DNA from: Desulfobulbaceae bacterium | GTDB lineage: Bacteria; Desulfobacterota; Desulfobulbia; Desulfobulbales; Desulfobulbaceae | DNA length: 32,430 bases | Direction of reading: 5' to 3' | Assembly (NCBI GenBank): GCA_011389815.1 | Contig: JAABTP010000031.1 | Span: forward strand, 1 to 32,430 | In this document: positions 1 to 7,107 of the stretch, in pieces | Layout: every line of letters begins with the position of its first letter | How positions within the stretch are numbered: position 1 is the first letter of the stretch | Program-made: the position numbers and the translations under genes | Notes under the pieces: model-generated | Seen by the model: only the letters and a program-made list of their open reading frames with translations | What the model was told of the DNA's origin: nothing | The model's database searches: none

Positions 1-90
1 TTAAAAAGCATTTTCATGGAGTATAACACGGTTAGCTATGAAAAACAGCCCGTTGAAGGTCAGGTGAAATTATCAGTTATTGATTATTGA
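1..90 (+). CDS. C-terminal end of an unknown gene (partial)
   Basis: Frame 1 is open from the window edge and stops with TGA after 29 codons. The visible tail contains MEYNTVSY and ends in KLSVIDY. I do not recognise the family. It could be the end of a real gene or a chance open stretch. No terminator-like hairpin directly follows; the next 150 bases are AG-rich and hold nothing I can name. Confidence 0.3.
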   Translation, partial: LKSIFMEYNTVSYEKQPVEGQVKLSVIDY

Positions 91-239
91 TCGAAAGAAA
101 AAAGAGATCATAGTCGATCTACTCAAGAATCCTCCTCCCAAGGAAAAAGAAGGGATGAAGAAAAGCTGACTTTCATGCCATCAGTAAATAATTCGGGTTT
201 ACGTGCTGAACAGGTACTCGGTAAGTTGACCATAAAGAA

Positions 240-276
240 AAACAAGGCCACAGGCATAAAGACTGGGGCCTTGTTT
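240..276 (-). terminator. Hairpin terminator after the kinase operon
   Basis: A perfect 10-bp inverted repeat (AAACAAGGCC at 240-249, GGCCTTGTTT at 267-276) encloses a 17-nt loop. Read on the minus strand the stem ends in a T-rich run, as expected for a Rho-independent terminator of the genes at 447-1870. The identical stem recurs at 17071-17109 after another minus-strand gene, with an unrelated loop. Confidence 0.7.
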
Positions 277-307
277 CAAACAAAAATTAGAACCACCTCC
301 TGTCCCG

Positions 308-406
308 CTATTCGGCAAAGACATCCTCAAGGATGGTAGCACTGAGAATGCGTTCGGACCAGACCTCAAGCATTCCGCCGGATGCTTCTTTCAGCATCTG
401 GTCCAT
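308..406 (-). CDS. Possible 32-residue peptide downstream of the kinase
   Basis: A short frame begins with ATG at 406 and ends in EDVFAE, between the kinase stop and the terminator. The composition looks protein-like (KEASGGMLEVWSERIL), but there is no convincing ribosome binding site and I recognise no family. It could also be the decayed end of a third gene of this operon, because the same frame stays open further upstream inside the kinase gene. Confidence 0.22.
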   Translation of the reverse strand: MDQMLKEASGGMLEVWSERILSATILEDVFAE

Positions 407-446
407 TGCCGAATATTTTACCCGACATTTTCCAGAGAAAATACCC

Positions 447-1313
447 CTATACCCCCAAATCCTTATGCACCTTCTCCAATGCCTGGGGCAGGCAGAGCAG
501 GATTTCCTGAACCTGAGTAGCAGGAGTTGGCTGCGATAACTCGCCAGCAGCCCGATTAGCTCGGCCAGCAATCCGACAGGCCAATAAAGGATCTACCCCG
601 GCATAGAGCATGCCACTGATCATTCCTGTGATCAGATCCCCGGTTCCACCAATAGGCTCCATAGTCTCAATGCTTGGTTCCCTGATGGTATCAACAATCT
701 CTCCGTCCTGACAGATATAATCTACAGCCCCTTTGACAAACATGGTTTTGGTGGCGTTCTTACCTGCATAGGCCCGACGAATCAACTCTGGTACATCCTC
801 TTCCATATTAAAGATAAAACCTCGGGTAAAACTGGGATGGTCTGCCTTATCATCAGCCAGAAAAGCAACTTCGCCCAGATCCGGGGTAAAGACATCGTAA
901 TAATGGGCATCGCCACCTGCCTTGGCCACGTACATACTGCCTGCATCGGCAATCAGGGCAGGTTTTTCTGCCATCGTGTCAATGGTCGCCAACACCTTTT
1001 TGTTCAGCTTCAAATCCGGCATCACGTAATGAAGGGTCATTACCTTGGCCCCCATTTCCGGGAGATGCTCTGCCAAGTACTTGTAAATGGCTTCACTGCC
1101 TTTGCGCATACCGATATCTCCGGCCACCATACCCATGGGCGCATCCACGCCATAATGCTGGCAGGTTATACAGGCAGAGGTCATCATGGCTTCATTGCCG
1201 CGATTAATGGCAAGTTCACGTCCGTCTAGGGTTATCCCTTTTTTAGTATAGGTCACAGGCCCTATCAATAGCGTGGGATCGTCAATAGGCACTGCTCCGG
1301 CTAATAACAACAT
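447..1313 (-). CDS. Ribokinase-fold carbohydrate kinase, YjeF C-terminal/NnrD-like
   Basis: A 288-residue protein of the ribokinase-like superfamily. Near residues 225-250 it has the GTGD motif followed by a small-residue helix (GGTGDLITGMISGML). In this superfamily that is the anion hole and catalytic Asp, and it is the signature of ADP/ATP-dependent NAD(P)H-hydrate dehydratases and related sugar kinases. The ATG at 1313 was chosen because GGAG lies 7 bases upstream and only 2 bases separate it from the stop of the preceding gene; an open frame extends further into that gene. The two genes are clearly co-transcribed. NAD(P)H-hydrate repair is possible, but the epimerase half (YjeF N-domain) is absent, so the substrate is open. 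The superfamily call is firmer than the function. Confidence 0.72.
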   Translation of the reverse strand: MLLLAGAVPIDDPTLLIGPVTYTKKGITLDGRELAINRGNEAMMTSACITCQHYGVDAPMGMVAGDIGMRKGSEAIYKYLAEHLPEMGAKVMTLHYVMPDLKLNKKVLATIDTMAEKPALIADAGSMYVAKAGGDAHYYDVFTPDLGEVAFLADDKADHPSFTRGFIFNMEEDVPELIRRAYAGKNATKTMFVKGAVDYICQDGEIVDTIREPSIETMEPIGGTGDLITGMISGMLYAGVDPLLACRIAGRANRAAGELSQPTPATQVQEILLCLPQALEKVHKDLGV

Positions 1314-1315
1314 AG

Positions 1316-1870
1316 TTAGGCTCCTATTTCCCGGACAAGCTCTTCCCGGGCAGTATTCAATGAGTAGGCACAAAGAGAAAAACCAACCTCTGTGAGATCA
1401 GGTGCCTCGTTGATGCGCTGACCAATGAGTTCCGTTGCCAAATAGGGAACATCTGGACAGCCGCCACCAGAGATATTGACAACGACTTTGGTTTCAGTAT
1501 CAACGGTTATTTTCATATTTGCCGCTCTGACCATCAGGTATTTACCATACCATTTTTTGCGAACAAAATGAAGTGGCTCCATTCCTTCAGAAGTAATAGG
1601 AACAACGTCCAGCGGGGTAAGATTTGTTGTATTCAACAGCTCGGTAATAGCCGCCTCTGCTTCCATGGGAAATTCCACACTGAGATCACAACCAGTTCGA
1701 TAGGATGGTGGCGGACTGACAACCCGAATTTCATATCCTTCTTCCCGCAGGATATGTTCAACATCAATAACCGTTGTGGGATGGGCAAAGATAAGCAAAC
1801 CACGGGTGACATCCTGCTGGTCACTTTTCTCCTCTTGAGAGGGTTTCTCCTTTTTTTTAAACCATTTCAT
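1316..1870 (-). CDS. DUF3343 (putative Se/S carrier-like) protein with extra C-terminal domain
   Basis: A 184-residue cytosolic protein. After a charged lysine/glutamate-rich leader (1-20), residues about 23-80 match the DUF3343 fold (RGLLIFAHPTTVIDVEHIL, then SYRTGCDLSVEF with a conserved Cys). This family is described as Se/S carrier-like. The second half (about 95-184) is a separate alpha/beta domain with ISGGGCPDVPY and a C-terminal SLCAYSLNTA, contributing two more cysteines. Typical DUF3343 proteins are only about 80-90 residues, so this is a two-domain version. It is the first gene of a two-gene operon with the kinase. The Se/S handling role is family-level knowledge and is not shown by this sequence. 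Confidence 0.65.
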   Translation of the reverse strand: MKWFKKKEKPSQEEKSDQQDVTRGLLIFAHPTTVIDVEHILREEGYEIRVVSPPPSYRTGCDLSVEFPMEAEAAITELLNTTNLTPLDVVPITSEGMEPLHFVRKKWYGKYLMVRAANMKITVDTETKVVVNISGGGCPDVPYLATELIGQRINEAPDLTEVGFSLCAYSLNTAREELVREIGA

Positions 1871-1905
1871 GGTGCTCTTTTTTTACTGAGGGTGAAAGAA
1901 AAATA

Positions 1906-1928
1906 TCCTGCTCCCCAAGGGAACAGGA
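1906..1928 (-). terminator. Terminator of the polysaccharide operon
   Basis: A 10-bp stem (TCCTGCTCCC at 1906-1915, GGGAACAGGA at 1919-1928, one G-T wobble) has a 3-nt loop. On the minus strand it runs into TATTTTTCTTT. It sits just after the gmd stop and before the DUF3343 gene, and so separates the two minus-strand operons. Confidence 0.75.
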
Positions 1929-1987
1929 CAAAGAATTATTCCAAAGTGTTGCATAACTGACTGGTTTTTATAAATAAAAAATACCAG

Positions 1988-2962
1988 TTAGTTTTGTACC
2001 AAGGTAGAGTTGTCTCGGCCCGCTCTGATCATTTCCCGTACCACATCTTCAAGAGCAAAACGGGCCTTCCAACCCATTTCCCGCTCCGCCTTTCCCGGAT
2101 TGCCGCAGCCTTCCCGGATATCCGCTGGTCGCAGCAGGGTCGGATCACTGACAACATGATCCTGCCAGTCCAGGCCAACCGCCTCAAAGGCAAGAGCCAC
2201 AAATTCTTCCAGGTACCTGCTTGTACCGGTGGCAATAACATAATCCTGCGGGGTTTCCTGTTGCAGCATCAGATGCATGGCCTCAACATATTCCGGGGCC
2301 CAACCCCAGTCGCGACGGATGTCCATATTGCCAAGCTGGAGCAGCTCAGTACTACCAGCAGCGATCCGACAGGCAGCAGCAATAATTTTCCCTGTCACAA
2401 AACGCTCCGGGCGCAAAGGAGATTCATGATTAAAGAGAATGCCTGTACAGGCAAAGAGGTCATAGGCTTCCCGGTAATTCGCCACAATCCAGTGGGCTGA
2501 TGCCTTGGCCACAGCATAGGGGCTGCGAGGCCGAAACGGGGTTTCCTCATCAGCTTTGCTGCCACTGGTATCACCAAAGCATTCGCTGGATCCGGCATTA
2601 TAAAATCGTATATCCCTGCCCGTGAAGCGGATAGCTTCAAGAAAATTCAGGGCTGCCGCGCTGATACTCTCCAGGGTTTCCACTGGCTGTTCAAAAGAGA
2701 GGCCCACGGAACTCTGACCGGCAAGGTTGTAGACCTCATCCGGCTCTGTTCCCTGCAATACCTGGAGCACACTGCGAAAATCGTTAATTGCCAGAGAAAC
2801 TGTTTTTACCTGTTTCCTGATTCCTAAGTGATGTAAATTGCTGAATGAGCAAGACTGTGCATCACGGGAGGCCCCGTAAACCCGATACCCTTTTTCCAAC
2901 AACAAACCGGCCAGATAGGCCCCATCCTGCCCTGATGCACCGCTGATCAATGCTGTTTTCAT
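1988..2962 (-). CDS. gmd: GDP-mannose 4,6-dehydratase
   Basis: This enzyme converts GDP-D-mannose to GDP-4-keto-6-deoxymannose, the precursor of GDP-fucose, GDP-rhamnose and similar sugars for surface polysaccharides. The 324-residue protein is a complete extended SDR. It shows the NADP-binding GASGQDGAYLAG (residues 8-19), YNLAGQSSVGLSFEQP near 78-93, the catalytic SSECFG (125-130) and YAVAK with Tyr149 and Lys153, then NHESPLRPERFVT and RRDWGWAPEYVEAM for nucleotide-sugar binding. The ATG at 2962 follows an AAGGA site and lies 17 bases after the upstream glycosyltransferase stop. It is the last gene of a five-gene operon. No GDP-fucose synthase or reductase follows, so the next step must be encoded elsewhere. 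Confidence 0.93.
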   Translation of the reverse strand: MKTALISGASGQDGAYLAGLLLEKGYRVYGASRDAQSCSFSNLHHLGIRKQVKTVSLAINDFRSVLQVLQGTEPDEVYNLAGQSSVGLSFEQPVETLESISAAALNFLEAIRFTGRDIRFYNAGSSECFGDTSGSKADEETPFRPRSPYAVAKASAHWIVANYREAYDLFACTGILFNHESPLRPERFVTGKIIAAACRIAAGSTELLQLGNMDIRRDWGWAPEYVEAMHLMLQQETPQDYVIATGTSRYLEEFVALAFEAVGLDWQDHVVSDPTLLRPADIREGCGNPGKAEREMGWKARFALEDVVREMIRAGRDNSTLVQN

Positions 2963-2979
2963 CTGTTCTTTTCCTTACC

Positions 2980-4131
2980 TTATTCCGCGGAGTTCGTAAT
3001 GGAACGCAGCACCCGCAGTGTCTGTGCCGCAGTCCGTTCCCAAGTGAACGTTGCAGCCCATTGGCTACCCTGCCTGCCCCTTTCTGCACGCTCCTCATGA
3101 GACAATTGCAGTACCTCCATAATTTTGTCAGCAAGAAGAGACGGTTCAGCCCGTTCCGCATAAACAGCATACTGACCACCAACTTCCGGTAAGGAAGCCG
3201 CTTGTACAGTCACCACAGGGCGAGCTGCCATCAGAGCTTCCAGGACAGGAAGACCGAAGCCCTCATAGGTGGAAGGCAACACAAACACTGCGGCCTCTTG
3301 GTACAGGGCCTGCAAGTCTTCCTCTGCCAGCCCCTGCAATCGAATCACTCTGTTCGGAGCCTGTAAACGCTGGAGCTGTTCCTGAACAGCCTGCTCACCG
3401 CGACGCCCTTTACCCACTAAAACAAGCTGATGGGGAATCCGATCTTCAAGCAGAGCTAAAGCAGCAATCAGCTTGTCCACATTTTTATGGGGATAGGTAT
3501 GGGCCACACAGAGAACAAAAGGCAAATAAGCCCCCAGAGCCTGTACCTGTTGAGAAGTATCACCTGCTGCCTCATTCCTGCGGGCAAAGGCACCAGTCAC
3601 ACCGAGCAATACCGGATGCACCTTTTCTGCTTTGGCAAAACCGTATGTTATAACCTCCTGCCGGGAAAACTCCGAAATAGTCAAAACCGCCTGACAACGG
3701 CTACAGGCTGTTCGGACAAGAATATCCAGGGTTATCCTCTCTAGCAAGCTCATATCTTCCGGAAAGCTCTTATACTGAAGATCACAGACCGTAACCGCCT
3801 GCGGAGAAAAACAGAGCGCCGGGGCTGTATATCCAGGTGACCAGAGCACGTCCACTGCTGCTTTTCTGGCAACAAAGGGCAGAAAAAACTGCTCCATAAA
3901 AATACGTAAAGGCCGCACAGCAGCAGGACAAGGAACCCGGTAAAACTCCACCCCTCTGTATTCAGCAAGATCTGCCTGAAGCAGGCTATGGTTTTCCTTA
4001 TTGGTGAAAAGCACCAAGGTATCAGGGCTTTTGGAAAGAGCGGCCATAGCAATGAGGGTTTCGCACAGATAGACCTCGGTCCCCCCCACATCGCCCGGTA
4101 CCATAAACAGGGTATTTATCCCGATACGCAT
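2980..4131 (-). CDS. Glycosyltransferase family 4 (GT-B fold)
   Basis: A 383-residue cytosolic glycosyltransferase. The N-terminal Rossmann half opens with GINTLFMVPGDVGGTEVYL, the glycine-rich acceptor/donor loop of GT4. The C-terminal half carries YPHKNVDKLIAAL, LVLVGKG and the donor-binding FVLPSTYEGFGLPVLEALMA with the EGFGLPVLE form of the EX7E signature. It probably transfers a nucleotide-sugar residue (perhaps GDP-mannose-derived, given gmd next door) onto a lipid-linked oligosaccharide. The spacing is 21 bases from the GT2 gene upstream and 17 from gmd downstream, so translation is probably linked. The exact sugar cannot be read from sequence. Confidence 0.9.
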   Translation of the reverse strand: MRIGINTLFMVPGDVGGTEVYLCETLIAMAALSKSPDTLVLFTNKENHSLLQADLAEYRGVEFYRVPCPAAVRPLRIFMEQFFLPFVARKAAVDVLWSPGYTAPALCFSPQAVTVCDLQYKSFPEDMSLLERITLDILVRTACSRCQAVLTISEFSRQEVITYGFAKAEKVHPVLLGVTGAFARRNEAAGDTSQQVQALGAYLPFVLCVAHTYPHKNVDKLIAALALLEDRIPHQLVLVGKGRRGEQAVQEQLQRLQAPNRVIRLQGLAEEDLQALYQEAAVFVLPSTYEGFGLPVLEALMAARPVVTVQAASLPEVGGQYAVYAERAEPSLLADKIMEVLQLSHEERAERGRQGSQWAATFTWERTAAQTLRVLRSITNSAE

Positions 4132-4152
4132 ATGCGTCCTGTTCTCCTCTTG

Positions 4153-4959
4153 CTATCCCTGCTGTTTTTTCCGTATTTGGGCCATTGCTGAGTAGCTACC
4201 AACAATCCCCCAACGAACAAAAAAATGAAACAACGTCTGGAGGCTAAAAGATCCTGCATCTTTTTTGACAGACAGGTATTCTTCCTTAAACTGGACCTGA
4301 AAATTCTGACCACTGATGGATTCTTCATGCCAACGAAAGGCAGCAAGCGGAGATCCAGCCACCTGTACGGCATCACCAGAGTGCCAAAGGCGGAGAATAA
4401 AATCATAATCCCAGGCAGCAACCATATCCTCTGGCAGTAAACCTGCCTGTTCCACGGCCTGCCGACGAAAAAACAAGGCTGGCTGGGAAAGGTAGTTAAT
4501 ACATTGATAGGTAAAACGCGAGGAGAATGGGTAAAAAAACTCCTTACAACGGGTAATGCCGGAACGAATCTCCTGCCCTTGCTCATTAATAATCGGGCAG
4601 CGACCAAAACAAAAGGCTGCATCAGGCCGAGCTTGCAGGGCTTGGGCAACACGCTCCAGGGTTCTTGGATAATAGAGATCATCTGCATTCAACCAGGCAA
4701 TAACATCACCTGTTGCCTGTTGCAACCCCTTATTAATGGCATTGGCCGGACCAGTATCCGGTTCTATCACCGTATGAGCGATATTCTCTTGGTAGTACTG
4801 GAGAATCTCCTGAGAGCCATCTGTACTTCCGCCATCAATAACAATATACTCCAGCTCAATAGTACTCCCTGTCTGGCTGATGACACTCTGTAGAGTTTGT
4901 TCAAGAAATCTTTCGCCATTATAATTCGGCGTTATGATCGAAAAACGCGTGGATGTCAT
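4153..4959 (-). CDS. Glycosyltransferase family 2 (GT-A fold, WfgS-like)
   Basis: A 268-residue GT-A enzyme. FSIITPNYNGERFLEQTL opens the nucleotide-binding domain. The segment VIDGGSTDGSQEIL, then PDTGPANAINKGL and the metal-binding WLNADDLYYP (DXD-like NADD near residue 92), is the classic GT2 layout as found in WfgS-type O-antigen enzymes. A second half with FFRRQAVEQAGLLPEDMVAAWDYDFILRL provides the acceptor site and the ED/W-D region. It is part of the polysaccharide operon, 28 bases after the membrane protein. Donor and acceptor are unknown. Confidence 0.9.
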   Translation of the reverse strand: MTSTRFSIITPNYNGERFLEQTLQSVISQTGSTIELEYIVIDGGSTDGSQEILQYYQENIAHTVIEPDTGPANAINKGLQQATGDVIAWLNADDLYYPRTLERVAQALQARPDAAFCFGRCPIINEQGQEIRSGITRCKEFFYPFSSRFTYQCINYLSQPALFFRRQAVEQAGLLPEDMVAAWDYDFILRLWHSGDAVQVAGSPLAAFRWHEESISGQNFQVQFKEEYLSVKKDAGSFSLQTLFHFFVRWGIVGSYSAMAQIRKKQQG

Positions 4960-4987
4960 AATACTCCTGAACAGGTATCTGGAAAAA

Positions 4988-7090
4988 TTATTTCGTTACG
5001 CAGACGACCTTTTTCCTGCAACACAGATCAAGGCTGGCAAAGGCGGGAAGAAAAAGCAACCCAACATAGAGGAAATAATAATATCGCCAATTAAAAATCC
5101 GCAAATACACCAAAGGCAGGGAACCAGCCAGCAGCATGGTACCTAAAATCGCTGTATGAGGGAACCACCAAAACAATAGCGTTAATATGGGCAACAGCCC
5201 AAGCAGCCAGACCGGATTCCAGGAAAATCGCACCCACGGTTCCTGATAACTCTTTTTGTATATCTGCATGGCGACCTTCCGCAGTCGCGGAAATTGTACA
5301 GTGTCTTTTTTATAGGGATATACATCCCACCAGCCAGAATGCTGGAGGAACCTCCAGGCATAGCGGTCATGAAAATAATAATGAAATTTATCCCATTTCT
5401 GTTCTTTCTGATTGATATTCAGGACCCCCATGTACTTTTGCATGGTCCAGCTTGCGTCTTTTGCCATACCTTCTAACGACAACTGTCCGGTATAGTTACG
5501 TATCTTCTGAGAAAAGAAACCTGTTCCTGCTGTTTTTCCTGCAAGATGCAGACCTATGAAAACGACCCCTCCGGCCAGCAACAGAGCCACAAAACCTGTA
5601 AGAACCTTTTTTACAGGTACCAGGCCAAGGACGAGAAAGAGCAAAGGCAGGACAACCAAATATACCAGACCGTTATGACGAATAAGCACCAGAGACAGTC
5701 CGAGCAGAACAAGGGAAAAAATTCGTTGCCAAGTCCATTGCAGACAGCCCTGCCGCCTTTCCCGATACAATTTTGTCAGCAAACAGGCCCAGAAGACCAC
5801 CAGCAAGGCAAAGGGAATATCCTTCCAAAGCATAAGATTATACAGAGCGATCGGGACAGAGCACAGTATAAAAAGAAACCAGAAGGCTAATACCATGCCG
5901 GGCATTCCCTGCTGGTACAGCCAAAAACCGAACCAAGACATCAGCAGAACAACAAGGAGTATCTGCACAACAGGGACAACTGCGGGGTCATTCCATATAT
6001 GATAAAGGTATTTATACAGGATCACATTCATGAAGGGGTGATCATTTGTAAAGACATCCGGCAGTACAGCGGCCCGCCATATTTTGAGGGAATCAACGGA
6101 CATCACGCCGGGCCAGAATGCTGCGAGCCACGTACCGAACACCGCAATACCACTGCCGAACATCACCCAGAATACATATCGTTTTTCCGCAAAAAAAAGA
6201 TTACGCAGTTCGCCGGTCTTGTAAACACGTTGAATAAGGGAAACCAACAACCATGCCGACAGCAACGCAAAGAGTATTTGCCAACAGAATTGCACCGGAT
6301 GAAAGAAAGATCGCATACCCTGTAGCACATCGCGAAAGCGAATTTTGCCGAGAAGCGGTTGCTGGCCCTCAAGTAAATCAATAACTTTTTCTTTTCCGTG
6401 AATTTCTGCTGCAATGAGCTGCACCGGCTTCTCAGGATAACCACTCAGGATTTCCAGCTCATGCACAGGGTAACGCGGCAGCGGCATTTCCACGGAAAAA
6501 GAACCGTCAGGACCAAGGAGCCAATAATCAAACTGTTTAAATTTTGCTGCCTCATTGGCTATATACAGGTCATGTTCTTTCACTGCCCCGTTGACAGCAA
6601 CAAAGGCGATTCCTGAATGATTATTTGTTCTGAATCTGAAACCAATATGTGACTTTGCCCGAACCGTGAAGGACGCCTGCTGCTCGCCGTTAAAATGCAG
6701 TTCTCCATTTGAATACGTTCCGTATTCTTTCAATTTTTTAAGATCAAAGGGTTCACCATCAATCACAATAGCAGTACAGACAACCTGCCTGCTCAGGGAT
6801 GCTGACAACATTCTCCCTGTGGCACCTATGGTCACTCTGTTATTGTATTGCTCATCCAATGGTTGAAATGCCGGACGAAACACACGTTGCTCGTATGTAT
6901 TCAATCCTTCTCCGCTGTTCCAGCGCACCAAAAGCAAAGGATTGCCTGATGTAGCCCGGCCCTGCAAAAGCAAGCGGGATGGCTCGAACCAACCATTGCT
7001 GAAAACAAAGGAGAGAAGGCACAGAAAAACAAGAACGACAGCTACCAACCCAAGACTTCTATGGGATGAAAAAGAGGGAAAAACAGACAT
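4988..7090 (-). CDS. DUF6020-like polytopic membrane protein, possible GT-C glycosyltransferase
   Basis: A 700-residue membrane protein. One helix near residues 12-31 is followed by a soluble, presumably periplasmic, beta-rich domain to about 265, then by roughly ten membrane helices. The motif between helices, FWPGVMSVDSLKIWRAA...NDHPFMNVILYKYL, is the acidic Asp/His loop typical of DUF6020 and GT-C-type polyprenyl-sugar transferases. LMLWKDIPFALLVVF follows. It fits an integral-membrane sugar transferase or polymer modifier using polyprenyl-linked donors. The large N-terminal soluble insertion is unusual, since DUF6020 proteins mostly start directly with membrane helices. It lies 17 bases after the HAD gene. 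The family placement is from remembered motifs. Confidence 0.68.
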   Translation of the reverse strand: MSVFPSFSSHRSLGLVAVVLVFLCLLSFVFSNGWFEPSRLLLQGRATSGNPLLLVRWNSGEGLNTYEQRVFRPAFQPLDEQYNNRVTIGATGRMLSASLSRQVVCTAIVIDGEPFDLKKLKEYGTYSNGELHFNGEQQASFTVRAKSHIGFRFRTNNHSGIAFVAVNGAVKEHDLYIANEAAKFKQFDYWLLGPDGSFSVEMPLPRYPVHELEILSGYPEKPVQLIAAEIHGKEKVIDLLEGQQPLLGKIRFRDVLQGMRSFFHPVQFCWQILFALLSAWLLVSLIQRVYKTGELRNLFFAEKRYVFWVMFGSGIAVFGTWLAAFWPGVMSVDSLKIWRAAVLPDVFTNDHPFMNVILYKYLYHIWNDPAVVPVVQILLVVLLMSWFGFWLYQQGMPGMVLAFWFLFILCSVPIALYNLMLWKDIPFALLVVFWACLLTKLYRERRQGCLQWTWQRIFSLVLLGLSLVLIRHNGLVYLVVLPLLFLVLGLVPVKKVLTGFVALLLAGGVVFIGLHLAGKTAGTGFFSQKIRNYTGQLSLEGMAKDASWTMQKYMGVLNINQKEQKWDKFHYYFHDRYAWRFLQHSGWWDVYPYKKDTVQFPRLRKVAMQIYKKSYQEPWVRFSWNPVWLLGLLPILTLLFWWFPHTAILGTMLLAGSLPLVYLRIFNWRYYYFLYVGLLFLPAFASLDLCCRKKVVCVTK

Positions 7091-7107
7091 GAGTATGAAT
7101 TATACCC

